Shown piece by piece: positions 6,612 to 17,369 of a stretch of 40,550 nt of DNA. The number at the start of each line of letters is the position of its first letter. Position 1 is the stretch's first letter. A program made the position numbers and the translations under genes. This DNA comes from Ancylothrix sp. D3o (GTDB lineage Bacteria > Cyanobacteriota > Cyanobacteriia > Cyanobacteriales > Oscillatoriaceae). The stretch is from the NCBI RefSeq assembly GCF_025370775.1, contig NZ_JAMXEX010000025.1:1-40550 (forward strand), written 5' to 3'. The notes under the pieces are model-generated. The model searched no databases. It was not told the origin of the DNA and saw only the letters and a list, made by a program, of their open reading frames with translations.

Positions 6612-9600
6612 ATGCCTTCTCAACTCAATGATGCTATTTCTTATTATAACCTCGCAGTTATTTTTGACCAAAAGGGATTACTAAAAGAAGCTGAAACCAG
6701 CTACCGTCGCGCTATTTCTCTTAAACCGGATTATCTTAAAGCTTATAGTAACTTGGGTTGTATTCTCGTCAAGCTTGATAAACTTGAAGAAGCAGTTAAA
6801 GTGTACCAAACAGCCCTCGCCATCAGTCCAAACTGGGCAACTTTACACAATAATTTAGGTCAAGCTTTACAGGCACAAGGAAAAGCTGGTGATGCTTTAT
6901 CGGCTTATTTAACTGCCATTGCTTTGCAGCCAAATATGGTTTTAGCTCATTATAACGCGGGTAAAGTTTGGCAACTCGAAGGTGAGCATTTGCAGGCAGG
7001 CCGGTGTTTTCAGCGCGTAATTGAACTGGCACCAGATAATGTTTCAGCTTACAGTGATTGGGGCTATTCTCTGATGGCTTCTGGCAAACTAGATGCCGCA
7101 ATGGAGTGTTTTCAAAAAGCAATTTCTCATCAACCGGCTTTTGTTGAAGCGTATTGCCAACAGTTTCTTCAACCAGAAGAACAAAAAAAACAAGAAATTG
7201 ACGAACTACAGCAAGCAAAAATTGCCTGTGCGAGATTTTTGGATGCCTTGCAAAAGCCATTTATCTCTACCGAAATTTATGCCTATCTCTGGCAAACTTA
7301 TGTACATTTAGGAAATGTTTTATTTGAGTATGGCAGCTATCGACAGGCGGAGAATTATTATCACCAAGCTTTACAAATTGAACCAAAAAATCCAGAAATT
7401 TATTTGAAATTGAGTCAATGTTTGGGGAAACAAAAACGGCAAAATGCAGCCTTACTGGTGAGCTTTTTGGCAAAAATGAGTCCCTCAGCAGCAAGGTTTG
7501 CAAAAAATAACCAGTCGTCATTAACTACTTCTCCCCAAGGTGTTTATTTATCAGCGAAAGAATGGGTTACTGCTACTGAATTAAAAGGCGCGGAATATGT
7601 GGAAGTTTGTTTAGAAGATGAAAAAGGCAGTCAAGAAAGCGGGTTTGTTTACGAAGATACTAAATTTGAGCAGCAAACACGGGAAAAAGACCCTTTTCGA
7701 CCGATATCTGAGGAGAATTTAACTTTGAATAAATTGCCTGATTCTGAAACTTTAGAAAAAGAATGTGGAGGGTTAAATTGTGCGCCATGTCTGAAGCGAA
7801 TTTATCAACAACTTTCACCTATTTACGAAGAAAGCGGTATTCAAGTTTTTGATAATAATCGTTCACAGCTTTGTTTTAATTCTCCCAACACTTTTGTAAC
7901 AGTAATTCCAGAGGGACGCGCTTGGGTTGTACCTCAAAAAAATTACTGGATGATTTGTAATGCTATTGGTATTATTAGCCCTGATAATTATTTGTTAGCA
8001 GATATGTCGCGGGAGTATCCGGGTTCTTTGCCAGGATGTCACCGGCATGATCCTAATAAACACCGCATTTTTAATATAGAAGAATTGCCGCCGATAGAGA
8101 AAATAGACGCTTCGGTGGCTGTCTTATCTGGACTTTCGGGAAATGTCTATTTTCATTGGATGGTAGATATTCTTCCCAGACTCAATATTTTGCGGCAAAG
8201 TAAAATAGAATTCTCAAAAATAGATAAGTTTTTAATTAATAGTATTACTCAACCTTTCCAAAGAGAAACGCTGTCGCTGTTGGGAATTCCTAGTTCAAAA
8301 ATTATTGAGAGTGATCTTCACCCTCACATTCAAGCAAAAAAGCTCATCGTTCCTTCTTTTGCGGGACATTTGGGGTGGGTAGAACCGGCCTCTCTTAAGT
8401 TTCTCCGTCAGGAGCTTTTGAAACAAATTTCTTTACAAAATTTAACTTATCCAGAGCGGATTTATATTAGTCGAGGAAAGGCAAGATACCGGCGCGTTTT
8501 GAATGAAGAAGAACTCATCAATTACTTGGAAAAGTTCGGTTTTCAAAGTGTGACATTAGAAGAAATAGCGGTTGCCGAACAAATTACCCTGTTTTATCAT
8601 GCTAAAATAATTGTGGCTCCACACGGCAGTGGGTTAACTAATATTATCTTTTGCCAGACGGGGACAAAAATTATTGAATTAACTTCACCGCATTATGTTA
8701 GACATTATTATCCGGTCATCAGTCAACTTTTAGGGTTACAACATTACTACTTAATAGGGGAGGCATTTGCTTGTTATCCTCTACGAGAGTTGATGTATCA
8801 AAATCCTCTAACAGAAGATATTAAACTAACTAAAAGCCAATTAGAAGCTATGATAAAAATTATAGGTTTAAATAATTACCCCACATCTGAAAACACAGCA
8901 AATTCTATGGAAACTATTGTCAATTCTCAATTGAACGCCGTTAAGTTAAATGAGCAAGCTGAAGCTTACTTGAAACAAGGCAAATTAAAGGAAGCAGAAA
9001 CAATTTGTCGGCAAGTTTTAGCAGTTCAACCGCAGTCTGCACCGGCTTTCAAAACCCTGGGCAATGTTTTGCAGGCTACGGGAAAAATAGAAGAGGCAAA
9101 AGAGTGTTATAAAAAATCTTTGATTATTGAGCCAAATTATGCAGCAGTTTATGCCAATTTAGGCAGTTTGGCGGCGCAGCAGAAAGAATGGGAAGCGGCG
9201 ATATCTTATTATCAAAAAGCGATTCAGTTAGATCCGAAATTGGGTGCGGCTTATCGGAATTTGGCGAAGGTTTGGACGCAATTAAATAAGCCGGTGGAAG
9301 CGGCAGAGTGTTGGTATGGTGCTTTTAGTTTAGAACCCGATAAATTTACTGTTCAAGAATGCGTTAATTTAGGTAATACTTTGGTAAGTCAGGAGAAGAT
9401 AGAGGAGGGAATTTTATGTTACCGGCACGCTTTGAAGTTTAATCCTAATTTACTTGGTGTATATCAAAATTTGGGAGAAGCCCTGAAGCGACAAGGTAAG
9501 CTAGAAGAAGCAAAAGTTTATTATAGAAAGGCTGAAGAAGTGGAAAGAAAAGCAGGCAATAAGTTGGAGTTAACAAAGGCTAATAATGGGGCAATTAGCA

Positions 9601-12600
9601 GCCAAAAATCTATAAATTCAGTGGGATTAGCGGATGCTGAGGCGTGTATTGCTTTAGCAGAATTTTACAGTAAAAAGGGCAAATGGTTAGAAGCTATTGC
9701 GGCTTGTCAGCAAGCAATTTCACTTCAACCGGCATCTGCTGACGCTTACAAAATATTGGGTAAAGGGCTACAATTTAGTGGTCAGTTGGAGACGGCGAAA
9801 CAATGTTATTTAAAAGCTTTAGAAATTCAGCCGAATTTAGCAGAAGTTTATGCTAATTTGGGGAGTTTGGCGGCACAGCAAGAAAGCTGGCAAGAAGCAA
9901 TTTTATATTCTCAAAAAGCGCTGCAAATAAATCCTCAATTAGTGCCGGTTTATCGGAATTTGGCGAAAGTTTTTGATCGCATGGGGTTGCCGGCAGAATC
10001 GGCACTTTGGAGTTATAATGCACAGAGGTTAGAACAGAGCCTAGAACCGGCTTCGGGAACGGCAGAGAAATATTTACTTTTGGGAAATAAACAGTTGTTA
10101 GAGGGAAACGTTGATGAAGCGGTTAAATGTTACCAGCAGGCTATTACATTAAATTCTAATATGTCGCCGGCTTATCATAATCTTGGGGAAATTTTAAGTA
10201 CAAAACAGCAATGGGATGAAGCAATTAAAGCTTACCGAGAAGCGATTAAGGTAAAGCCAGATAATGCCGGTTCTCATTATGGTTTGGCAAAAGCATTGTC
10301 TGCACAAAAAAACTGGCAAGAAGCGGTGGTAGCCTACCGGCAGGCAATTAGTTTTAACCCAAATTCAGCGGCAATTTATCATCAATTGGGAGATGCACTG
10401 AGTCAACTGCAACAGTGGGAAGAAGCTGTCAAGGCTTATTATCAAGCTATTGAGTTAAATCAGGATAATTCGTGGTCGTATAATAATTTAGGAGACGCGC
10501 TGATTAAACTGGAAAGGTGGGAGGAAGCCGTCACTGTTTATCGCCGCGCCATTGAGTTAAACCCAGATTTCTTTTGGTCACATCAGAATTTAGGAGATAC
10601 GCTGATAAAATTGCAACGGTGGGATGAGGCTGTTGCAGCATATCGAAAGGCAATTACCTTAAACTCTGAGTCGGCTCAAACTTATTACAGCTTAGCAGAT
10701 GCGTTAGTAAAACTGGGTGAGTGCGATGAAGCGGTGGCTTGTTATGAAAAAATCCTCCAACTGCAACCAGAAACAGCAGGAATTCAGCAAAAAATACACG
10801 AAATTAAGCATCAAATAGACAAGCAAATAAACACACAGGAAAAAACAGAAGCAACTTCGGGTTTTACACAATATCCCCACTCAATAGTTTTAACAGGTTC
10901 CGAAAAGCCGTTCAGTTTAGAGCGCAAAGATAGCAAAACTATTAAAATTGCCGAGCAAGACATTTTATGTTTTATGGTAGTCAGAAATGAATCGCTGCGC
11001 TTGCCTTATTGTCTCTCCTATTATCGGCAACAAGGAGTAGCGAAGTTTTTTGTAGTTGATAATGATTCCACTGATGAGACTCTTTCCTATTTACTGAAAC
11101 AGCGAGATGTCTATGTTTGGCATACCAAAGATGCTTTCAGTCAATCCAGATGTGGTACAAACTGGACTGAACTCTTACTCAAAACTTATGGCGAAAAACA
11201 CTGGTGTTTAATTGTCGATCCCGATGAAATTCTTTATTACCAAAACTGCGAAGACAGAAGCCTTTCGGAGTTGTGTGAAGAATTAGATCGGCAAGGAAAG
11301 AAAGGACTCACGGCAATTTTGCTGGATATGTACTCAGATAAGCCGATTAAAGAAACTCATTACAGTGCCGGTCAAGATCCGCTAGAGATTTGTCCATTTT
11401 TCGACCGAAAGTTTTATCACTATAAGACAGACAATTTTTACGGACGCACGCATCAGACTAGCTACTTTGGAGGAGTTAGACAAAGAGTTTTTGGAAATGA
11501 ATCCATAGATGGGCAGGAAAATATTTTTTATTGCCTCAATAAAGTCCCGCTCATTAAATACGATTCTAGCATTGAAATCGAGCCAAACTTTCACTGGACA
11601 AGCTGTATAGAATTAGCCGAAGAAACGGGATGTTTACTACATTTTAAATATTTTTCCAATTTTGCCCAATATGTGCAGGAAGAAGAACAAAGAAAAGAAC
11701 ATTGGAACGAAGGAATTCAGTATGCCCAATATGCCAAATCCCTTCGACAAAATGAACAGATAAACCTTTACGATCCCAAGCATTCAGTGAGATTCCGAAA
11801 TAGTCAACAATTAATAAATTTAGGCATCATGCAAGGAGTAAGCAGCTTAAATGAAGATTCTGCCATAGGTTCTGAAGAAAACTATAATTTAGGTCAAGAA
11901 AAAGAAAAAAATCAAGAATGGGAAGAAGCTATTTTTTATTATGAAAAAGTCCTCAGTCACAACCCCCAACACCCCTGGGCGCATAACAACTTAGGTTTGT
12001 GCTTGCTGCGGCTAAAACGGTGGGAAGAAGCAATTAGTGCCTACCGCTGTGCCATCAATATTAAGCCTGATTTTGCTTGGTCTCATTATAATTTAGCATC
12101 CGCTTTCAAGGAGTTAGGACAGTGGCAAGAAGCGGTGGATCATTATCGTCAAGCATTACAGCTAAACCAAGATTTACCATACATTTACCAGCAATTGGGA
12201 GAGGCTTTGCAAAAAGTAGCTAAATCCTATTTAAATGAAGCAATGGAGTGCTTCCGTCAGGGGATAAAAGCTCAACCAGATAACGTAGAAATTTACCACA
12301 AAGCATTAGAAATTCAGCCCAATGAGTCTCAACTTTATGTAGAGTTAGCAAATGCGTTAGTAAGAAAAAATGAATTTAATCAAGCGATTGGATTTTATCA
12401 TGTTGCCCTTCAAATTAACCCGAATTTGGCTGAAGCGCATTGTCAGTTAGGCAAAGTCGCTGAAAAACAAGGAGACGTCAAACGAGCAATTGCTTCCTAC
12501 CGGCAAGCTATTGATTGCAACTCCAATGCAGGACGCTACTATTTTTATTTGGGGAAAGTTTTGCAAAAACAAGGAAAAAGCGAAGAAGCGATTATCTATT

Positions 12601-12842
12601 ATCAAAAAGCTACTCAGTTCGATTTAGATTCGGATATTGCTTATGAAGAGTTAGCAAAGTTTTGGATACAGAACCAAAACTGGGAAGCCTCACTGGCGGC
12701 TGTTCGCAAATCAATCCAACTCAATCCAAATTCCGCTATTTGTCACAAAAATTTAGGAGATATTCTGGCAAAACAACGTAAAATTCAAGAAGCGAGTGCG
12801 GCTTATAGTAAGGCCATTCAACTTGGGTTTTCACCTTATTAG
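6612..12842 (+). CDS. Giant TPR protein with GT61-like and GT2-like glycosyltransferase domains
   Basis: A 2,076-residue cytosolic-type protein with no signal peptide. Residues 1-290 are TPR repeats (YxNLGxxLxxxGKxxEA pattern). Residues about 490-720 resemble GT61 glycosyltransferases: YFHWMVDILPRLN near 512, RIYISRGKARYRRVLNEEEL, then APHGSGLTNIIF near 667. Residues 750-1400 are more TPRs. Residues 1450-1710 are a GT2-type/DUF-like glycosyltransferase (FMVVRNESLRLPYCLSYY, VDNDSTDETL, then LIVDPDEILYY with the metal-binding acid motif). Residues 1715-2076 are TPRs again. TPRs usually mediate protein contacts, and O-GlcNAc-transferase-like arrangements are known, but the catalytic domains here are different. 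A block of about 230 residues is duplicated (YANLGSLAAQQ near 9,150 and 9,840). The start lacks a strong ribosome site. It is probably co-transcribed with the next gene, 32 bases downstream. Confidence 0.85.
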   Translation: MPSQLNDAISYYNLAVIFDQKGLLKEAETSYRRAISLKPDYLKAYSNLGCILVKLDKLEEAVKVYQTALAISPNWATLHNNLGQALQAQGKAGDALSAYLTAIALQPNMVLAHYNAGKVWQLEGEHLQAGRCFQRVIELAPDNVSAYSDWGYSLMASGKLDAAMECFQKAISHQPAFVEAYCQQFLQPEEQKKQEIDELQQAKIACARFLDALQKPFISTEIYAYLWQTYVHLGNVLFEYGSYRQAENYYHQALQIEPKNPEIYLKLSQCLGKQKRQNAALLVSFLAKMSPSAARFAKNNQSSLTTSPQGVYLSAKEWVTATELKGAEYVEVCLEDEKGSQESGFVYEDTKFEQQTREKDPFRPISEENLTLNKLPDSETLEKECGGLNCAPCLKRIYQQLSPIYEESGIQVFDNNRSQLCFNSPNTFVTVIPEGRAWVVPQKNYWMICNAIGIISPDNYLLADMSREYPGSLPGCHRHDPNKHRIFNIEELPPIEKIDASVAVLSGLSGNVYFHWMVDILPRLNILRQSKIEFSKIDKFLINSITQPFQRETLSLLGIPSSKIIESDLHPHIQAKKLIVPSFAGHLGWVEPASLKFLRQELLKQISLQNLTYPERIYISRGKARYRRVLNEEELINYLEKFGFQSVTLEEIAVAEQITLFYHAKIIVAPHGSGLTNIIFCQTGTKIIELTSPHYVRHYYPVISQLLGLQHYYLIGEAFACYPLRELMYQNPLTEDIKLTKSQLEAMIKIIGLNNYPTSENTANSMETIVNSQLNAVKLNEQAEAYLKQGKLKEAETICRQVLAVQPQSAPAFKTLGNVLQATGKIEEAKECYKKSLIIEPNYAAVYANLGSLAAQQKEWEAAISYYQKAIQLDPKLGAAYRNLAKVWTQLNKPVEAAECWYGAFSLEPDKFTVQECVNLGNTLVSQEKIEEGILCYRHALKFNPNLLGVYQNLGEALKRQGKLEEAKVYYRKAEEVERKAGNKLELTKANNGAISSQKSINSVGLADAEACIALAEFYSKKGKWLEAIAACQQAISLQPASADAYKILGKGLQFSGQLETAKQCYLKALEIQPNLAEVYANLGSLAAQQESWQEAILYSQKALQINPQLVPVYRNLAKVFDRMGLPAESALWSYNAQRLEQSLEPASGTAEKYLLLGNKQLLEGNVDEAVKCYQQAITLNSNMSPAYHNLGEILSTKQQWDEAIKAYREAIKVKPDNAGSHYGLAKALSAQKNWQEAVVAYRQAISFNPNSAAIYHQLGDALSQLQQWEEAVKAYYQAIELNQDNSWSYNNLGDALIKLERWEEAVTVYRRAIELNPDFFWSHQNLGDTLIKLQRWDEAVAAYRKAITLNSESAQTYYSLADALVKLGECDEAVACYEKILQLQPETAGIQQKIHEIKHQIDKQINTQEKTEATSGFTQYPHSIVLTGSEKPFSLERKDSKTIKIAEQDILCFMVVRNESLRLPYCLSYYRQQGVAKFFVVDNDSTDETLSYLLKQRDVYVWHTKDAFSQSRCGTNWTELLLKTYGEKHWCLIVDPDEILYYQNCEDRSLSELCEELDRQGKKGLTAILLDMYSDKPIKETHYSAGQDPLEICPFFDRKFYHYKTDNFYGRTHQTSYFGGVRQRVFGNESIDGQENIFYCLNKVPLIKYDSSIEIEPNFHWTSCIELAEETGCLLHFKYFSNFAQYVQEEEQRKEHWNEGIQYAQYAKSLRQNEQINLYDPKHSVRFRNSQQLINLGIMQGVSSLNEDSAIGSEENYNLGQEKEKNQEWEEAIFYYEKVLSHNPQHPWAHNNLGLCLLRLKRWEEAISAYRCAINIKPDFAWSHYNLASAFKELGQWQEAVDHYRQALQLNQDLPYIYQQLGEALQKVAKSYLNEAMECFRQGIKAQPDNVEIYHKALEIQPNESQLYVELANALVRKNEFNQAIGFYHVALQINPNLAEAHCQLGKVAEKQGDVKRAIASYRQAIDCNSNAGRYYFYLGKVLQKQGKSEEAIIYYQKATQFDLDSDIAYEELAKFWIQNQNWEASLAAVRKSIQLNPNSAICHKNLGDILAKQRKIQEASAAYSKAIQLGFSPY

Positions 12843-12874
12843 TTAGCGATGAAAAAAAAGTAGGAGTTATAAAC

Positions 12875-15202
12875 ATGAAGGCTGAAACAGATATGACCTA
12901 TTTTCAAAAGGGCAAACAACTGGAGGCGGAAGGCAAGCTGAATGAGGCGCTCAGTGCCTACAGTCAGGCAATTAAGTTGAATCCTAACAATGCTCTATTT
13001 TATCAATGGATGGGAAATGCTTTAACTTTAAACAATCAGCTTGAAGAAGCACTTGCTTCCCATCGGAAAGTTAGCCAAATGAGAGGGTGGGATCAGCACG
13101 CCTTAAGAGGTTATGAATTTCCTAAAGATTTTTTTACAAACCATATTTCCAACTGGAAGAAATATCTGAACTTATTTGCAGAAAAACCCGGCATTAAGGC
13201 TTTAGAAATTGGCAGCTTTCAGGGAATGTCTAGTTGTTGGCTGCTGGACAATATTTTGACTCATCCTTCAGCGACAATTACCTGTATTGATCCATTTTGG
13301 CCATCATACGAGCATTGTTTTGATGCTAACATTGCTAAAACAAATGCCTCATCAAAAGTTATTAAGCTGAAAGGTATATCGGAAAACGTTTTAAGTTCAT
13401 TGCAACCCAATTTTTATGATTTTATTTATATTGATGGCAATTATGCAAGTGATGCAGCGTTATACGATGCTGTTTTCTCATGGAAATTATTAAAAGTAGG
13501 TGGGATAATTATTTTTGATGATTATCTGCTTTCTGAGAAGATAGATAACACTAAAACGGGAATAGATTTATTTCTATCATGGTATGAATCGACACTTGAA
13601 GTTATTTATAAAGATTATCAAGTTTTTGTTAAGAAAAGACTAGATGAAAATTTAGATGTAAACTTTAATAGCTTTTTCAAAAAAGCAAATGAATTATATC
13701 GGCAAGGTCAACTAGAAGAGGCTACTGTTGCCTACAAATTTTATCAGAAGTTAAACCCCAACTTTTATGCCATTTACCATAACTTAGGAGAAGTCCTAGC
13801 CGAACAAGGACGTTTAGATGAAGCTGTGACAGCATACCGACGTGCTGTTGAACTGAACCCTAACTCCGCTTGGTCGCATCATAACTTAAAAGAAGTTTTG
13901 ACTAAACAAGGAGACTCGCAAGCAGCAGTCATTTCCTATCCTCCTCCAATTGAACAGAAGTCCTATTTGTCTGATGTATCCGAAAACCCAGAAAAAACAG
14001 TTGCCAAAATAAATCAACAAAATCCCGTTATTGAAATAGATGTTCGCTCTTATGAAGAATACATCGATTTGGCAAAAGAGTTAAAAAAACAAGGAAAGCT
14101 TGAGGAAGCGCTCAACTGCTACTTTAAAGCCATTCTACTGAAACCTGACTTTTGGAAGGCACACAACAATCTATATTTTAATATAATAGAGTTGACAGAC
14201 AAACCGTCATTTTTTAATGGGGTAATATCTCATAAAGGTGATTTAGAAAAGTTGTGGGAAAAAATCAGACAATTTTATGTGGAGAGCATCGATAGGTTCC
14301 CGCGAATTCATCATCTAGCCTACCTAAATTTAGGTGATGTATTAACTTTGCAAGGAAACCCAGATGAGACTATCGAGATTTATCTGAAAGGAAATTATCA
14401 GCAAATTTTATTTTTAAAACCGGATTATATCAAAAAACACTGGAATCTTGCCAACTCAAAAAAACCACAATTCTTAATGATTGGATGTACTAAATGTGGA
14501 ACCACTTCTTTATATAATTACTTAATTCAACATCCGAAAATTTTGCCATCTCTAGTCAAAGAAATTCAATATTTTTATCCAGATAGTAGATATGATTTGG
14601 GCGATAAGTGGTACTTGGCTCATTTCCCTCCTGTGGAAACTAGCCAAGGGTTTATGACAGGTGAAGCTACTATTTATTATATTTATTGCTTAAAAACTAT
14701 TCAAAGAATTTATGATTTTTGTCCTACGTTGAAATTGATTGTGATGCTGAGAAATCCAACCGCAAGAGCGATTTCCAATTTTTATATGAATGTCGCATTA
14801 GGATCGGAAAAAAGAGGGGATATAGAAGCAGTAATGATGTCCGAGCTAGAAATTCTTACAGGAAAGACAACAATAACCGAGGAAACCCTCAAACAATTGC
14901 CCAGCCGTTATCTGGCAGAGGGAGTATATGTCGATTTCCTAAAACATTGGATGAATGTTTTTCCTAAACAGCAGTTTTTAATTTTGCAAACAGAAGAGTT
15001 GGCCAAAAATCCAGAAGGTACAATGAAGCAGGTGTTTAATTTCTTAGGAGTTTCTGAGTATCGTCTTCCCAGTTATGAAAGACTTAATGAAGGCTCTTAC
15101 TCCCAAAGGAGTGATTCACTTCGTCAAAAGTTAGCTGAGTTTTTCAAGCCCCACAATCAACGGCTTGAGGAGTTTCTAGGAAGAAAATTTAACTGGGATT
15201 GA
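12875..15202 (+). CDS. TPR-methyltransferase-TPR-sulfotransferase fusion
   Basis: A 775-residue protein with a good ribosome site (TAGGAG, 9 bases before ATG). Residues 1-80 are TPRs. Residues 85-260 are a class I SAM methyltransferase of the Methyltransf_24 type: ALEIGSFQGMSS as glycine motif I near 109, ITCIDPFW, then YDFIYIDGNY and GGIIIFDDY. Residues 270-520 are further TPRs. Residues 530-775 are a PAPS-dependent sulfotransferase of the heparan N-sulfotransferase kind, with the 5'-phosphosulfate loop CTKCGTTSLYNYL near 537 and the 3'-phosphate motif RNPTARAISNFYMN near 625. The combination suggests methylation and sulfation of one glycan substrate. The acceptor is unknown. It follows the giant TPR-glycosyltransferase gene and converges on the - strand locus. 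Confidence 0.85.
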   Translation: MKAETDMTYFQKGKQLEAEGKLNEALSAYSQAIKLNPNNALFYQWMGNALTLNNQLEEALASHRKVSQMRGWDQHALRGYEFPKDFFTNHISNWKKYLNLFAEKPGIKALEIGSFQGMSSCWLLDNILTHPSATITCIDPFWPSYEHCFDANIAKTNASSKVIKLKGISENVLSSLQPNFYDFIYIDGNYASDAALYDAVFSWKLLKVGGIIIFDDYLLSEKIDNTKTGIDLFLSWYESTLEVIYKDYQVFVKKRLDENLDVNFNSFFKKANELYRQGQLEEATVAYKFYQKLNPNFYAIYHNLGEVLAEQGRLDEAVTAYRRAVELNPNSAWSHHNLKEVLTKQGDSQAAVISYPPPIEQKSYLSDVSENPEKTVAKINQQNPVIEIDVRSYEEYIDLAKELKKQGKLEEALNCYFKAILLKPDFWKAHNNLYFNIIELTDKPSFFNGVISHKGDLEKLWEKIRQFYVESIDRFPRIHHLAYLNLGDVLTLQGNPDETIEIYLKGNYQQILFLKPDYIKKHWNLANSKKPQFLMIGCTKCGTTSLYNYLIQHPKILPSLVKEIQYFYPDSRYDLGDKWYLAHFPPVETSQGFMTGEATIYYIYCLKTIQRIYDFCPTLKLIVMLRNPTARAISNFYMNVALGSEKRGDIEAVMMSELEILTGKTTITEETLKQLPSRYLAEGVYVDFLKHWMNVFPKQQFLILQTEELAKNPEGTMKQVFNFLGVSEYRLPSYERLNEGSYSQRSDSLRQKLAEFFKPHNQRLEEFLGRKFNWD

Positions 15203-15314
15203 CTTTCTATCAAAGCTGACACAGGAGAGTTCAAAAATCTGGTTTCCAAGGAAGTAATAAGGAAGCAATCCACGATTTTTAAGAAAAATTAAATTTGTTG
15301 CCTAAATCCTATTT

Positions 15315-17312
15315 CTATTGACAGTTTGTTGGGGGAACTGCCATCATCGCTCTAAGTTGTGGTGGCATTTTAAAAACAACAGAGCGTACCAACTGCTTCC
15401 ATTCTGGCAAATTACAAAGAGAAGCGGTATTAATATTGTAGATACCGCGTTCCTCATAAAAATTAGTGAAGTCGTTCATCCAACTCGCCATCGTTTCTGT
15501 TGTCGAGCAAGAAGAATATTGCAATGATTTTTTTAAAAATTCAGCCATGAGAGCAAAATTGCCGGTGTCATACAAATTCCACGCTTGCCATACAAACGTA
15601 GAATAACGCACTTGTTTTTCTAATTGAGTAACACTAGGCGGTAAATTGGGTGACGCAAAGAAATTTTCCAAAATTTCGTTAATTAATAAAGCTTTTTTTT
15701 CAGATTTAATAGAAGCGCTTGCCTCATGCTGACGATAGGCTACTGTAACTTTTTTTAGCCAGTAAGATTGGCAGCCTATGCTCGTTAATCGCAGCACTAA
15801 ATCGACATCTTCTGAGTGAGAAAAGCGAGTGTTAAATCCTCCGGCTCGGTGCAACCATTCTCGACGAAACATCATGGCACTGGGAAGGACGGGTTGCCAC
15901 ATTAACCAAGTTTCTAAGTCTAAGTTCGGCGCTTTTTTCCACATTTCGACATCGGCAATCTTTTCACCGGCAAAATTAACTTTTCGCCAACCGCTATGAA
16001 CAATTCCTAAAGAAGAATCTCTCTCAAAACAAGCAACTTGTTCTTCAAGTTTAGTGGGTAAAAAGAAAAAGTCATCGGCATCCAAAAATGCAATAAATTC
16101 GCCACTTGCTTCTTGAATTCCCCGATTACGAGCGCTTGATACTCCTTCATTGTTTTGGTAAATATAGCGTATCCGATTAAAAAACGGCTCTAATACCGAG
16201 CGCGTGTTGTCTTTTGAGCCATCGTCAATTACAATTATTTCACAGTTTTTGTAAGTTTGGTTGAAAACGCTTTCGAGAGCTTCTTGGATAAAGCGAGCAC
16301 CGTTATAAACCGGCATTACTACGCTTACTCGTGGAGAGTTTACAGTTTTAAATTCCTGAACACTTTTCAGATAGGGTTCTAATTCATTTTCTGTCTCCTT
16401 TAGTTTGGGCTGGATTTTATTTGGGAAATTTGCAGCTTTTAGGTGATGGTGATAATGCTCAAAAAGCGACTTGAGATCAGGCCGGTTTTCAAATGTGAAA
16501 TCCGTATTATGTTTTGTAATAAAATCTGGGCGTTCTGTAGAATATCCGCTAAAATGAAAAAAATTCAAGGGCATCCCATTGACTTTATACCGCCCATTTT
16601 CGTGTTCAATATAGCGCTGATGCAAATTCCAAAAGCCCACATTTAAACCTGGATGTCGATTAATGCAAACATTTAAACCAAAGCTGGGTACAAAATCTAG
16701 CCACGCTTGATCACAATTCATTCCCTCTTCTAATTTGTAGTATCCAAAATTGACCAGCCGACTTTTCCACCAATGCAAAAATTTTTGAGCATCGGGATGT
16801 CGGGACACTCCCATAAAGCCACCATTATAAATTCCTCGTTGTCTAATAGCTAACTCAACCCAATATAGTTTGTCTCCTGTAAGCAAACTGTTTTCTGGCA
16901 GTTCGTGCTCGTGAGGAGTTAAGACAATTGCAAACTCATCCAGTTTGTCCCAAACTTCTTGATTTAACGAGTCATAAATATAGATATCACCATCAAAATA
17001 GCAGAGTTTTTCATAGTCATAAGTTTTCCACAAATATTCCAGCAAAAATGGTTTGAGAGCGTTACATAGTTCAAATAAGTTGTAGCGAGCAACCATTGAG
17101 TTAATCTCTGGCTCTCCAAGTGCTTCTAACTCAATAGTCGTGAACCCCTCTTTTTGCAACATTAATTCTAGTCCGACTTCTGGCTTATCAATCAACAAAA
17201 GGAAGACTTTTCCCTCTGGATGATGTTTTAAAAACGAATCTTTTAAACACCGAACTTGAGGTAAATAAAGAGTATTAGCAATGGTGCAAATAACGGGAGT
17301 AGTGATAGACAT
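15315..17312 (-). CDS. Two-domain glycosyltransferase (GT8-like + GT2)
   Basis: A 665-residue protein. Residues 1-290 look like a nucleotide-sugar transferase of the GT8/DUF type: VICTIANTLYLPQVRCL at the start, CYFDGDIYIYDSL near 100 with a D-x-D metal motif, NGGFMGVSRH, and a closing NFFHFSGYS. Residues 325-665 are a GT2 enzyme: VSVVMPVYNGARFIQEALES, IVIDDGSKDNT, ARNRGIQEASGEFIAFLDAD, then HSEDVDLVLRL. The GT2 half, including its C-terminal helical tail, is clearly paralogous to the gene at 38709-39713, so the same enzyme type occurs at both ends of the - strand locus. It is the last gene of the run, 57 bases after the coiled-coil GT2 gene. No clear ribosome site precedes ATG 17312. Confidence 0.85.
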   Translation of the reverse strand: MSITTPVICTIANTLYLPQVRCLKDSFLKHHPEGKVFLLLIDKPEVGLELMLQKEGFTTIELEALGEPEINSMVARYNLFELCNALKPFLLEYLWKTYDYEKLCYFDGDIYIYDSLNQEVWDKLDEFAIVLTPHEHELPENSLLTGDKLYWVELAIRQRGIYNGGFMGVSRHPDAQKFLHWWKSRLVNFGYYKLEEGMNCDQAWLDFVPSFGLNVCINRHPGLNVGFWNLHQRYIEHENGRYKVNGMPLNFFHFSGYSTERPDFITKHNTDFTFENRPDLKSLFEHYHHHLKAANFPNKIQPKLKETENELEPYLKSVQEFKTVNSPRVSVVMPVYNGARFIQEALESVFNQTYKNCEIIVIDDGSKDNTRSVLEPFFNRIRYIYQNNEGVSSARNRGIQEASGEFIAFLDADDFFFLPTKLEEQVACFERDSSLGIVHSGWRKVNFAGEKIADVEMWKKAPNLDLETWLMWQPVLPSAMMFRREWLHRAGGFNTRFSHSEDVDLVLRLTSIGCQSYWLKKVTVAYRQHEASASIKSEKKALLINEILENFFASPNLPPSVTQLEKQVRYSTFVWQAWNLYDTGNFALMAEFLKKSLQYSSCSTTETMASWMNDFTNFYEERGIYNINTASLCNLPEWKQLVRSVVFKMPPQLRAMMAVPPTNCQ

Positions 17313-17369
17313 TTTGCTTAGATTATCTTCGTATATGATTGCGCTGAAAATTTACGATGGCTCTCAAAA

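Noticed and set aside
15203-15314. Bidirectional terminator between the convergent genes
   Set aside because: No stable stem followed by a T-run could be found in the 112-base gap.
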